From positions 518,096,303-518,160,302 of the forward strand of contig OY856409.1 in NCBI GenBank assembly GCA_963693085.1: a DNA stretch of 64,000 bases. Direction: 5' to 3'. Of the stretch, positions 12,276-23,899 are shown in pieces (within the stretch, counting starts at the first letter, position 1; every line of letters starts with the position of its first letter). Below the pieces are notes generated by a model. The model ran no database searches and was not told the origin of the DNA. It saw nothing but the letters and a program-made list of their open reading frames with translations. The translations under genes were made by a program, and so were the position numbers. The stretch comes from Alisma plantago-aquatica (lineage: Eukaryota; Streptophyta; Magnoliopsida; Alismatales; Alismataceae).

Positions 12276-12489
12276 GGAAAAAGCATGAAGTTAAGGCTAG
12301 TGGAGGTTTGTGGGGCCAGTAGTCATTCCTAAAACTCTACTAGAGCCTAGGCAGTGGGCCCAGTTGTTACAATTTTTGTGCTATGGGTTGCATGCCAGGA
12401 AGTAGATTGATTTCAAAATCAATATCTTGGGTGTGGAACACCTAGAAATTTGTTAGGAAAAACAAGCTCACACTCACTCACTATAGGTA

Positions 12490-12980
12490 CATTGTAGATA
12501 CTAGGACTCCTCACCTTGGTATCCTCCACATGTGCCGGAAAAGCTTCACACCCTTATCTCAACAACTTATCCACTATTACTGCTGACACCGGACAAGTAG
12601 GAACAATCTTCCTATCTCCTTGGAAGGTCCAAGTGACATCACCCTCACTGAACATCACAATTTTGAAACCAAAGTTGAAAAACCTTGTACTTCTGTAAGG
12701 TATCAATCCCTAGGATCACATTGAATCCATGCATATCAAGTGGCATGAGATACACTCGAATATTGAGTTCTGAGAAAGAAAGAAAGAACACAAGATGGAC
12801 ACACTTCCCACAACACTGCAGAACCATCCAAAGGGGTTTCTAACAAGAGGCTACCATCTCTACTACTTACATGTAGGTTACAACTATTTTTCATCTCTCT
12901 AGTAATAAATGAGTGTGTCACCTGGGTCAAGAAAAATAGATACAAAAGAAGTAGATAAGTCAAAATAAAAGAGTTCAATT
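12490..12980 (-). pseudogene. Ty3/gypsy aspartic protease remnant of host element G1
   Basis: Two overlapping minus-strand frames give the C-terminal half of a retropepsin: HSFITREMKNSCNL, then LDGSAVLWEVCPSCVL, then MPLDMHGFNVILGIDTL (the family pattern is a hydrophobic stretch followed by DVILGMDWL). A frameshift lies near 12820-12740. The catalytic DTGA triad would lie just upstream, toward 13,050, where the 9.5-kb Tekay-like element has inserted. Reverse transcriptase, which should follow, is missing and replaced by the 5S-like repeat. Confidence 0.7.
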
Positions 12981-13052
12981 TGACCTTTTATGACCAATGA
13001 ATTGGCCACTCCTTCTGAGAGACTCATAGGGTAGAATTTAGAGATTGCATGT

Positions 13053-15665
13053 TGTCACGCCCCGATCTCATACTAACCACAAACCACGAGATTAGGGTGC
13101 GACGGATGGAATTTACACACAAGCCAACCATTCATCACATTTTAAAACATTTTAAAGACATTAAAAAGATAACCAGATTTATGTTGTAAACTAAAGCTAA
13201 ACAAACTGCAGAAGCATTTCTATTAAACTGACTAGAAATATAAACAAATTCTATAGCATATTACATTGTTCGACATAAGGTAAAGCATACCAATTAATTC
13301 ACATCTTTATACACATTCCACATACACATTCTCTCTCACCCACACCATGTTCCAAGGATCGAGGGGAAAGGACTAAGAGACCTCTAGCTAGACTAACTAC
13401 ATATACCTTCTATAATTAAGCGTTAGGATGAAAAGATCCTTCAGATTCCTGTTGTTGATATTGACATGAAAATGTTTGAGTAGAGGGATGAGCCTACTCG
13501 CTCAGTGAATAGCATTTCATTTAGCTATCACTAAATAACTCATCAATTATATAAAATTGAAATAAAGCATAAGTACAGTACTAAACCGGGCATTTCTAAT
13601 GACATAGCAGATTAACAGATAACAATCTCATTTCTATGCAACATCAGATATTTTAACAATTAAGCAGTTATAGGGAAAAGGCATAGAAGTTCAAATCCAT
13701 TAACATATAAAACTTTCCGTGATCCTATATGATTACATATTTATCATTTTTATGCCCTAAACATATGCAGTGTACTCTGCATATAAAGATCTGTAGTGAA
13801 CTACGATCCCACCGTACAAGACTTAACGACACACCCGGGAAATGCTAAGTCTGACTGCCAGCCCTGGTCTGTTGCAGGACTCTCAGGCTCACAAGGCCTC
13901 ACTACACTCTCAAAAGAGTGAACTCTAGACTCCTCCTCAAACCTGAGCACACAGGCGGAGAGTCTTACCGGGTTACCACAGTGACACAAGCACAGATTAA
14001 TGTTGAATAACCCCTATTTACTCCAGTGCCACCGTGACACACGCACGGATTATTGTTGAACACTGCCTCTCTCTATCCTCGTGCCTGTGACTCCGCACAG
14101 TTATTGTTGCAACACGAGTTTCACCCCCCTGGTGCAGACCTCTCAAAGGGGTTCTACAGTGTTAGGACACCTAAGTCTATTGACTGATTAACATATAAAC
14201 AATTAAACAGGAAAAACACATTTCATACTTATTTCACATTCTGAACATCTCTTAAAAACTCATATATATATCATCTGTCATCTTTTAACATGACTCAATG
14301 CCACTTATTCAAATTCATTGCTAAACAACCATCTTTATTCAGCATATGCATTGCAACTGTAAAACAAGAAATTCCATCTTTTTCATCAATCATATTACGT
14401 ATCTCAAGTTCCATTGAATCTAAAATAAACTATTGTATGTGCTAAACTATTTAGAAGTTATACCAACTGATACTAAAGCAATTAAGCACTTAAATTGAGT
14501 TAAATAATGATTTCTAAATGAACTGCCACTCACTGCTCAGAAACTTGACCGATTGGTCGGAAACTCGACCGATCCGCTTCACAACTCGGCCGATCAGCTT
14601 GCAACTCGACCGATCAGAACACTACTCAATTTCCTATAAAAGAAACTCGGCCGAATCACACCCAATTCGGCCGATCAAAATGTTGTTCCTGCAACTTGAA
14701 AGAAGAATGGCTTCTTCACGCACAGAATTGAAATTGGTTCAATTAAAAGCTAGGTCTTAAGCTAAGACTACGGATTCTAATTCTATCCTCAAAACCGAAC
14801 TCCGTTCTGGTCTTACCTTGCTCTTTCGTGCGCCAATCGAACCCCGATTCAGACCTGCTCGGTCTTGCTGCAAATCGAATAGTAACCTGCACATGTACAG
14901 GTTGGAAAGGAGAGCTAGCTGAGCCTAATCGTGGCTATTAGCTGCGGATCCAAGCTTGAACCTCAAGGCCGAGCTTGATGCCGCCTTTTCCTAGGTGTTT
15001 CTCGCTCCCAAAGCAGCTCTTGGCCGGCGCCCTACAGCTTGGTTGCAGCTTTGCAAGTCGGCGCCCAAGCAGGTGGTTGGGGGGGGGGCGCAGGTAGGGC
15101 AAGGAAAGGGAGGAAGAGAAAGGAAAGAAGAAGGGGAAGATAGCACCCTAGCTGTCGGAGGCGAGGAGCTCAAGAGCTCCCGAGAAAACCGCCCCATGGA
15201 TCGCCGTCCGCCACCTGCAGCAGGTCGAGCGCCGCTTAGCGGCAGTTCTAATCTATCGGGTGAAGGAAAATGGGATAAAGAAGGAAACAGAAGAATAAAA
15301 GAAAAGATATATCCTAACTTTGGGAAATTTGCAAATTAGGTCCAAGTAAACTGAAAAGGCTATAACTTTTGCCTCGAGGGTCCGAATTAAATGATTCTTC
15401 TTGCAAACTTTCAAGTACGGAATCCACTACAACCTAGAGGCGAGAAACCATGCTAATTATCTTGTCTCAGCTAATCAAAATGCTAATCGCTTCCTGGGCA
15501 TTATATAACTTACGATTAACATTGCAATTATCATTAATTACCTCAGATGATTCAATCTCAACTATTTATTCACATATTAACTTATCTTAATTAACCATGA
15601 TATTTAACAAGATTCTTAGCACTAATCAAGGTATTTACTAGTTAATCATGGAGTGGGTCATAACA
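13053..15665 (-). mobile_element. 3' LTR (2613 bp) of the Tekay-like element
   Basis: It runs from TGTCACGCCCCGATCTC to GGGTCATAACA. Its partner at 19914-22542 is 16 bp longer because of a duplicated AGGCCTCAGGCTCACA-type block near 20752-20775; otherwise differences are sparse. ORFs at 14518-14760 (plus), 14995-15339 (plus) and 14991-15197 (minus) recur in the partner LTR and have no domain, so I treat them as chance frames in LTR DNA. Confidence 0.9.
14540..14685 (-). promoter_or_regulatory. Cluster of CGRCCGATC motifs inside the LTR
   Basis: Six to seven copies of a motif like AACTCGACCGATC or AACTCGGCCGATC occur about every 20-35 bases (minus-strand reading GATCGGCCGAGTT). The same cluster is in the other LTR at 21418-21562. 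Regular short repeats in an LTR are candidate transcription-factor or recombination sites; this role is inferred. Confidence 0.5.
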
Positions 15666-15680
15666 ACCTCTTCCCCTTAA
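15666..15680 (-). promoter_or_regulatory. Polypurine tract of the Tekay-like element
   Basis: On the minus strand TTAAGGGGAAGAGGT sits directly before the TGTTATGACCC start of the 3' LTR. It is preceded by TTTCGGGACGAAATTCTT, the strongly conserved end-of-pol signature of Tekay/Del chromoviruses. Confidence 0.9.
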
Positions 15681-17560
15681 AAGAATTTCGTCCCGAAATT
15701 CCTAAAAGAGAAAGGAAACTTGTTACTCATCTCTGACTCGTGTTCCCACGTAGCTTCCTCTAGGTTAAGATTTCTCCACAAAACTTTTACTAATGGTATA
15801 TCACGATTCTTGAGTTTCTTGATCCTCTGATCAACTATCTGTATTGATCCCTCAACATAGATCACATCTGATCTGATTCCAGATCGAACCATAATACATT
15901 GTCTTTCTAGAACTGTTATAACAGTAACTCAAATTATGGTAATTACTGAGAAATTATCATAATATACATGCAGACAAACTAAAATTCTTAAATAAACATA
16001 ATGCATGTCAATTTGGCACTTTACACTAAAAATCATGCAATTGAACTGTTAAACATCACTACATCTCATGCTGAGAATTTTGATATCAATACTTGATTCA
16101 TTATACACCCTATCCTTAGGGTTTCAGTTACCTCATTCACTTATCATATAGCAACACCCTATCCTTAGGGGTTTCAGTTACCTCATATGTTTGATTGCAG
16201 TTCAAATCACAATACGGTATCATTCTAGAACTGGCAGAGCAGTATATTCAAAATCATTGTAATTACTGAGTAATTCTTATATCATGCATGCAGGCAGATT
16301 TAAAATTCATAAATATCCCAAACTCATATTAATTATCTGAAATTTCTCGAAGAACGTGCACATTAACCTAAATCCTGGTTTGTGCATCACATAACTCAAT
16401 TAAGAGTTGCTTACGTATCATAACACAAATAATTAATAGTGCTTGAGAATTTCTAGTAATATTTCAGAGTAATGTGCCAATTCATATAAGTGTTAAGTCA
16501 CACACATTATCATAACAGGAAGCATGCAACTAGGTTTATTTGTATATTTTAATGCTATCGTATTTTCTTGAAATCATGCACCTGATGATTTACCAAATCT
16601 ATATTGTCTAGGTTCATACCCAAACCATATCATTATCAGTTGTGTATTTCTAATCTCAACATTCACACTAAACAATTTGGGTTTCGATGAACTATGTAAA
16701 TTCACTGGTCCAATCTACATTTTCTACCATACAAAGCTTCATACAAGGCCAAACCAAGACTGAAATGGTGACATGGCAAAACCAAGCTTCATGCAAACTC
16801 TATAAGGCTTAAATGTTCTTCCCAACTTCCACTAAAAAGCAAAACACATGCTCTCAGCCTGTCCTCAAAAGTCTGAATGGTTCTCTCAGACTGACCATCC
16901 GTTTGCGGGTGAAAAGATTGTACTGGATCTTAACTTTGTGCCCGAAACACGATGCAACTGTTTCCACAATCTAGATGTGAACTTAGGATCTCAATATGAT
17001 GTGATTGAAACTGGATTACCAGGCAACCTAACTATTTCATCCATGTATATCTTAGTCAAGTTTCGAGACATCAAGGTTGTCTTTAATATGAAGAAAGCGA
17101 GCAGACTAAATTAGTCTATCCACAATCATTCATATCGAGTCATAACCTCTAGGTGTACTGGGTAACCCTTCCACAAATATTCATTGTGATATGTCCCCAT
17201 TTCCATCCAGTCATAGAAAAAGATTACAAGGTAGCTGTAGGTGTTCAGTCTTAACCTACTGGCACACACTACTTCTAACCACACAGTCAGCTACATTCTT
17301 TTCCATACCTGACCACCGGTATAACTCCTTGAGATTCCTGTACATCTTAGTGTTACCTGGATGCATAGTATACATCGATGCATGTGCCTCCTCAAGAATT
17401 TTGTTCTTTCAAATCACTGTCTCGAGGTACACAACATATCATGCCAATACAGCACACCATCATCTAAAAACTTGAACTATGGTCTTTTCCTCCTATTGCG
17501 TCATGCACGATCTGCTGCAACCCACTGTCACTCTGCTAAGGTTCCTTGATCTAATCTTAA
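15677..17560 (-). pseudogene. Integrase and chromodomain-like C-terminus of the Tekay-like pol
   Basis: Reading minus, the H2C2 zinc-binding region is visible near 17430-17240 as fragments across frames (HMHRCILCIQ corresponds to the HPG box, followed by KMYR-type residues). The catalytic core is badly decayed between about 17100 and 16700. The final 71-residue frame (15892-15677) matches the chromodomain-like tail: IQIVDQRIKKLKNRDIPLVK, then VLWRNLNLEEATWEHESEM. Multiple frameshifts make it non-functional. Confidence 0.75.
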
Positions 17561-17689
17561 AAAGTAGGTTTGACTTGCATCTGTGCAATCAAACCACTCT
17601 GTTTTGTCACCCTTATGTCTAGGTTCAACTTTCACACTTCTACTAGCAGGTCTCTCTTGAAGCATGCCATAGAGTATGCATCATTTGTT

Positions 17690-17940
17690 GAACCTAACTT
17701 CCTGCTGAGGGCATCTGCTACCACATTCACCTTTCCAGGATGATGGTCTATCATTATATCATAGTCCTTAATCAATTCTAATCGTCTCCGCTATCTAAGA
17801 TTCAGATCCTTATAGGTAAAGGTATATTTCAAGCTCTTATGATCTATAAACGCCTGGCACACCTCACCATAAGGATAGTAACATCATGTCTTATGAGCAT
17901 GAACTACAACAACTAATTCCAGTTCATGTAACGAGTAATT
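17690..17940 (-). pseudogene. RNase H remnant of the Tekay-like pol
   Basis: The minus strand reads ELVVVVHAHKT*, then YGEVCQAFIDHKSLKY, then FTYKDLNLR*RR, then LELIKDYDIMIDHHPGK, then VNVVADALSRKLGS. This is the usual C-terminal RNase H and connection of gypsy pol, with two stops. Upstream of about 17,940 the reverse transcriptase that should precede it is absent, so the element has lost its 5' coding half. Confidence 0.82.
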
Positions 17941-19897
17941 CTCCTTTTGTTTCAATCACATTTGTTACATTTCAAATTTGTATCTTACTCTTTTCTCTGA
18001 ATTATTTTCATATTGTTTATCTACCTTTCAGATTAACTTCCTTTAAACCCTGGATTACTATCAATACTAGTTTACTTTTCATAGTGCAAATCTCATGATT
18101 TTGTTTTATAGAGATGCTAGTATTCAAGGTCAAATCACTAGCGACATCCCTTGAACTACTTCAACTCTAATCATCCTAGGGTTTGGTCCTTATTAGTAAC
18201 ATAGCATTATTGTGTGTGTGTGGTCGATCATATATGTCAATTTGAGCTGCTTGGGTCAATTGCATATTAACCCAACACTCAACTTTAATTATATTGGCTG
18301 AAAATTCAGTTTTCACAATAGTTTCTGTAATTTGCTTACTAAATAGCTAACAGAAGCTCCAAAAATTCTGGAAATTTTATATGTTATACCTAATGAAGTT
18401 TCAGATCTCCAATAAAAATTTGAGATCATTTCTAGTTACCAGTAAATAAATAAAAATCGAACAGTGCACTGCTATATTGCAGTCTGCAGCAGATTCGGTC
18501 GAGTTGTCCTACGCATAACTCGACCGACACCCTCACTGTTAAGATCTCATAAGTTTACTCAAGTCTTCCTTATCACTGGAATATCCTTCCTCTTGCTTGA
18601 ACATCCAAACAAGTTACATTCTCAATTTACCCTGCTAGGGTTTCATCATCATATTGTGTGTCATCATTTTACTTACTTAAACGTCTCTACCATGGTAGTT
18701 ATGCACCATATATGATTATTTTTTCTAATTTACACATTTCTTCATGTATATCATGTTGCTCTTCCAAAGGCTCTTTATTTCTATGTAAGAAGTACAATAA
18801 AGTATTTTATTCTATTACATGATCCATTCCAGAGTGGATTCTTATTATCTTAGCCCTTACATACTATTCTCATATCTTTTCCATATTCTCATATTTAGAG
18901 TTCATATAATACAAATCATTAATTTTAATCTGAACCTTATATCGTGTTCTTTAATTTCCAACTAATGATTTCTCATATGAGGCTTCAACATTGGGCCTCG
19001 ATATCGATTCCAGCTACTTCTTAGCTGCTCTAATCTTTCCTTGATATCTCAACATCTTAACATATGTACATTCTTACTATGTTGCAGGTCTAAATTATCC
19101 AGAGTCTACTTTCATTATATTCTTAATAAGAGTCGTTAGATCCCGGTAACACATCCTGCCAGCCGGACCAGGCCGAACCTGTAGTCCTGAAGCCAAGAGT
19201 TACTCAGGATTAATCAACTCCTATTGATCTCAAACATGTGGAAAGAATATCCACTCAGGGCAAACTCATTTAAACATAATTTCGGGTCTACTTTAATACA
19301 AAGAATATAAACACTAAATAATTCACTTCATGTCACAACAATATAAAAGAATCATATTTATTGTACAAACTGAAAATCTAAATTCATACATATAAGAGCG
19401 TTTCTAGTGATCTTCAATCAAATAAGCAATATAAAGTAAGAGTTATATCACATCCTATATTTAATCTCTTACTCATACATTAATTTCTTATCTCATAACC
19501 TTAAGATTTCTAGGGTTTCTCTCTAGCCTATCCTTCCTCTACATACCTGGCCAGGGCATCCAGAGAAGAATAAACAGAGTAGCTTGATACTAGTCAATCT
19601 AAATATTCAGACACCTGGCCAGGGTATCTAAACACTTAGACCTCCCAAAGCTAAAAACACATCACTTCTTATTTGCCTCACTTATAACTTTATCTTTTGA
19701 CCCTAATGATTCTTAATATCTCAACCTAGGCTCTGTACTTGGTTCTCAGGACCACGTCCTCTTCCTACTGTCTGCAATAATATAACAGAACACTTCCTGT
19801 TAGAAAATTACAGATAGAAGAAAGACTCATAAACCTTAATCCTATTGGTCTCTTATCGTCCCCTGATCTGCTCTGAGTAACTATGTACTCAACCTAG
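17941..19897 (-). other. Non-coding 5' part of the Tekay-like internal region
   Basis: Between the primer-binding site and RNase H no gag, protease or reverse transcriptase motif was found on either strand. The sequence is AT-rich, with a pair of CTCGACCGA-type motifs near 18500-18530 and two ACCTGGCCAGGG-like blocks near 19545 and 19610. It is consistent with a large internal deletion or replacement. Confidence 0.6.
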
Positions 19898-19909
19898 GCT
19901 CTGATACCA
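19898..19909 (-). promoter_or_regulatory. Primer-binding site of the Tekay-like element
   Basis: On the minus strand TGGTATCAGAGCCTAGG begins four bases inside the 5' LTR. This is the tRNA-Met class, and it sets the element's direction. Confidence 0.93.
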
Positions 19910-19913
19910 AAAC

Positions 19914-22542
19914 TGTCACGCCCCGATCTCATACTAACCACAAACCATGAGATTAGGGCGCGACGGATGGAATTTACACACAAGCCAACCATTCATCACA
20001 TTTTAAAACATTTTAAAGACATTAAAAAGATAACCAGATTTATGCTGTAAACTAAAGCTAAACAAACTGCAGAAGCATTTCTATTAAACTGACTAGAAAT
20101 ATAAACAAAGTCTACATCATATTACATTGTTCGACATAAGGTAAAGCATACCAATTAATTCACATCTTTATACACATTCCACATACACATTCTCTCTCAC
20201 CCACACCATGTTCCAAGGATCGAGGGGAAAGGACTAAGAGACCTCTAGCAAGACTAACTACATATACCTTCTATAATTAAGCGTTAGGATGAAAAGATCC
20301 TTCAGATTCCTGTTGTTGATATTGACCTAAAAATGTTTGAGTAGAGGGATGAGCCTACTCGCTCAGTGAATAGCATTTCATTTAGCTATCACTAAATAAC
20401 TCATCAATTATATAAAATTGAAATAAAGCATAAGTACAGTACTAAACCGGGCATTTCTAATGACATAGCAGATTAACAGATAACAATCTCATTTCTATGC
20501 AACATCAGATATTTTAACAATTAAGCGGTTATAGGGAAAAGGCATAGAAGTTCAAATCCATTAACATATAAAACTTTTCGTGATCCTATATGATTACATA
20601 TTTATCATTTTTATACCCTAAACATATGCAGTGTGCTCTGCATATAAAGATCTGTAGCGAACTACGATCCCACCGTACAAGACTTAGCGACACACCCGGG
20701 AAATGCTAAGTCTGACTGCCAGCCCTGGTCTGATGCAGGATTCTCAGGCTCACAAGGCCTCAGGCTCACAAGGCCTCACTACACTCTCAAAAGAGTGAAC
20801 TCTAGACTCCTCCTCAAACCTGAGCACACAGGCGGAGAGTCTTACCGGGTTACCACCGTGACACAAGCACGGATTAATGTTGAATAACCCCTATTTACTC
20901 CAGTGCCACCGTGACACACGCACGGATTATTGTTGAACACTGCCTCTCTCTATCCTCGTGCCTGTGACTCCGCACAGTTATTGTTGCAACACGAGTTTCA
21001 CCCCCCTGGTGCAGACCTCTCAAAGGGGTTCTACAGTGTTAGGGCACCTAAGTCTATTGACTGATTAACATATAAACAATTAAACAGGAAAAACACATTT
21101 CATACTTATTTCACATTCTGAACATCTCTTAAAAACTCATATATATATCATCTGTCATCTTTTAACATGACTCAATGCCACTTATTCAAATTCATTGCTA
21201 AACAACCATCTTTATTCAGCATATGCATTGCAACTGTAAAACAGGAAATTCCATCTTTTTCATCAATCATATTACGTATCTCAAGTTCCATTGAATCTAT
21301 AATAAACTATTGTATGTGCTAAACTGTTTAGAAGTTATACCAACTGATACTAAAGCAATTAAGCACTTAAATTGAGTTAAATAATGATTTCTGAATGAAC
21401 TGCCACTCACTGCTCAGAAACTCGACCGATTGGTCGGAAACTCGACCGATCCGCTTCACAACTCGGCCGATCAGCTTGCAACTCGACCGATCAGAACACT
21501 ACTCGATTTCCTATAAAAGAAACTCAGCCGAATCACACCCAATTCGGCCGATCAAAATGCTGTTCCTGCAACTTGACAGAAGAATGGTTTCTTCACGCAC
21601 AGAATTGAAATTGGTTCAATTAAAAGCTAGGTCTTAAGCTAAGACTATGGATTCTAATTCTATCCTCAAAATCGAACTCCGTTCTGGTCTTACCTTACTC
21701 TTTCGTGCGCCAATCGAACCCCGATTCAGACCTGCTCAGTCTTGCTGCAAATCGAATAGTAACCTGCACATGTACATGTTGGAAAGGAGAGCTAGCTGAG
21801 CCTAATCGTGGCTATTAGCTGCGGATCCAAGCTTGAACCTCAAGGCCGAACTTGATGCCGCCTTTTCCTAGGTGTTTCTCGCTCCCAAAGCAGCTCTTGG
21901 CCGGCACCCTGCAGCTTGGTTGCAGCTCTGCAAGTCGACGCCCAAGCAGGTGGTTGGGGGGGGGGCGCAGGTAGGGCAAGGAAAGGGAGGAAGAGAAAGG
22001 AAAGAAGAAGGGGAAGATAGCACCCTAGCTGTCGGAGGCGAGGAGCTCAAGAGCTCCCGAGAAAATCGCCCCATGGATCGCCGTCTGCCACCTGCAGCAG
22101 GTCGAGCACCGCTTAGCGGCAGTTCTAATCTATCGGGTGAAGGAAAATGGGATAAAGAAGGAAACAGAAGAATAAAAGAAAAGATATATCCTAACTTTGG
22201 GAAATTTGCAAATTAGGTCCAAGTAAACTGAAAAGGCTATAACTTTTGCCTCGAGGGTCCGAATTAAATGATTCTTCTTGCAAACTTTCAAGTACGGAAT
22301 CCACTACAACCTAGAGGCAAGAAACCATGCTAATTATCTTGTCTCAGCTAATCAAAATGCTAATCGCTTCCTGGGCATTATATAACTTACGATTAACATT
22401 GCAATTATCATTAATTACCTCAGATGATTCAATCTCAACTGTTTATTCACATATTAACTTATCTTAATTAACCATGATATTTAACAAGATTCTTAGCACT
22501 AATCAAGGTATTTACTAGTTAATCATGGAGTGGGTCATAACA
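19914..22542 (-). mobile_element. 5' LTR (2629 bp) of the Tekay-like element
   Basis: It starts TGTCACGCCCCGATCTC and ends GGGTCATAACA, followed immediately by the CATGT duplication. It is highly similar to the LTR at 13053-15665, including a poly-G tract (near 21956-21967), the CGRCCGATC cluster and the two domain-free ORFs. Confidence 0.92.
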
Positions 22543-22559
22543 CATGTTGTCTCACTCTT

Positions 22560-23540
22560 CCTCTACTATCCAGTCCTGAAGACCCTTCTTGCGTGTCTAT
22601 CTACAACCTCTACTTCCACCACCAATGTATCAGCTGATGATGTTGTGTGAGCACTGCTGGATCTAGCTCAACTACTGTGTAACCTCCTCATTCTTCATAG
22701 GACAAGACCATCTCACATGCTCAACATAAGCACACTTGCAGCACATCCTTATATCGTATAACATCCAAGATGACCTTATCATCAACATTGGTCCAAAAAG
22801 GTTTTCCCCCAGTGGAAGAAAGCTACATCTTATCCCTTGCAAGGGGACCTCTGCGACTGCACTTGTGTCCTTGGCTTGAAAATTGTTGACCTCATATGAC
22901 ACTGCTAGTACTACAACGAGGAAAAGCTTGGATTCTTCAAAATTTCATATGACGATCCATGGAACTGAGAAAACCTTTTTCTGTCATTGGCTTCTTACTG
23001 CTCCATAGTTGTCCTCACTATCATCCTTCCTGACTCTATGAAGGTGGAAAACTTTTCTCAGTTCTCCAAATTAGATGTCATCCTTGCCAACTCAAAGTCC
23101 AAAGGTTTCTCAAACCTCCTAATTCTATTCTTCTCTACAGTCTCGATGAGAGAGTAGAACCTCAAGAACTTCACGAACTTCCCCTCATAGTCATTGATAG
23201 ACAATGAACTATGGTGCAACTATTCAAGGTGAGCCATCTTCTCCTCTAGATGCATCTTTGGGAAGTAACAACTAACAAGCTCCCACCAAAATTCCTCCCA
23301 ATTGATTTCCTCTCATGGTCTCCTTTCCTCCTCTATGGCCCACCATTGTCCATCACTACCATTCAGAAGATACATCACATGCTTCACCATGTCCTCCTCA
23401 TATATGTTCAGAATCTTGAACACCTTCTCCAGCTCTATCAGACACATATATGCATCAGTTGGGTCTGTTGTGCCCTCATACTCCATGGTTCCCACTCTCT
23501 TCAGCCTCTCAAAGGTCTTCACTAGAGCCTAAGATTTAGC
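22560..23540 (-). pseudogene. Ty3/gypsy gag remnant (capsid and zinc knuckle) of host element G1
   Basis: A 69-residue minus frame (23522-23313) matches the retrotransposon gag core: MKTFERLKRVGT, then YEGTTDPTDAYMCLIELEKV, ending LLNGSDGQWWAIEEE. About 600 bases further on, a second frame (22902-22672) contains a perfect CX2CX4HX4C knuckle at 22702-22743 (CKCAYVEHVRWSC within). The frame is interrupted in between. Protease of the same element continues at 12,980 on the far side of the inserted 9.5-kb element. Confidence 0.8.
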
Positions 23541-23883
23541 ATTTAAGACATGCACCCTTGGTTGAGGTGCAGGCACCCTGTCTGCTAGATGTGTAATCGT
23601 CATCATTAATTGTCTAAAAATAGATTGAAAGGATGGATCAATTATGGTCAAAAAGGTCAAACAAAGGTAAACATGGGTTGCTCTGGCCCTATCTCATGTA
23701 CTCCTCCATCCAGTAGCTACCTCATAACACCACCTCTAGGTACCACAAAACTACTCTTTGCATGTTCTTCACGTTCTCTAGACATATCTGTATAACCATA
23801 AATCATGGTTAGATATGTTGGATTACGTAACAATAGACACAACACCCTAAGTCCTATGTCCCTATAGACTCAGCAAACCTAAG

Positions 23884-23895
23884 GCTATGATACCA
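23884..23895 (-). promoter_or_regulatory. Primer-binding site of host element G1
   Basis: On the minus strand TGGTATCATAGCCTTAGG, one base off the canonical tRNA-Met site, lies four bases inside the LTR that begins at 23900. It shows that G1 runs on the minus strand with its 5' LTR to the right. Confidence 0.8.
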
Positions 23896-23899
23896 ATAA

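Larger units (their letters stand above)
11742..12430 (+). repeat. Tandem repeat (340-bp unit, two copies) built around a 5S-rRNA-like core; possibly Cassandra-type TRIM LTRs
   Basis: Unit 1 has LTR-like ends, TGTAACGTCCC at 11742 and GATTGTTACA ending at 12032. Unit 2 repeats it at an offset of 340 bp and ends GTTACA at 12371, and the sequence after it starts to repeat again. Both units contain the 5S core listed separately. LTRs with an embedded 5S gene are the hallmark of Cassandra TRIM retrotransposons, which fits the TGT..ACA ends. However, no clean primer-binding site follows, and no target duplication was found. A decayed 5S rDNA array is the alternative. Confidence 0.65.
13053..22542 (-). 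mobile_element. Complete Tekay/Del-like chromovirus (9.49 kb) with CATGT target duplication
   Basis: Two LTRs (13053-15665 and 19914-22542) bound an internal region of about 4.25 kb. CATGT lies directly outside both ends (13048-13052 and 22543-22547). The primer-binding site, polypurine tract and remaining pol all read on the minus strand. Only RNase H, integrase and the pol C-terminus are recognisable, all frameshifted. Gag, protease and reverse transcriptase are not detectable, so this copy cannot move unaided. It is inserted in G1 between gag and protease. The LTRs remain very similar, so the insertion is much younger than G1. Confidence 0.92.

Noticed and set aside
14995..15339. 114-residue frame conserved at 21872-22216
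   Set aside because: Conservation is due to lying in the two LTRs of one element; no domain, and overlapping frames on the other strand are equally conserved.
23250..23532. Plus-strand frames of 76-91 residues
   Set aside because: They are antisense shadows of the gypsy gag frame at 23522-23313.
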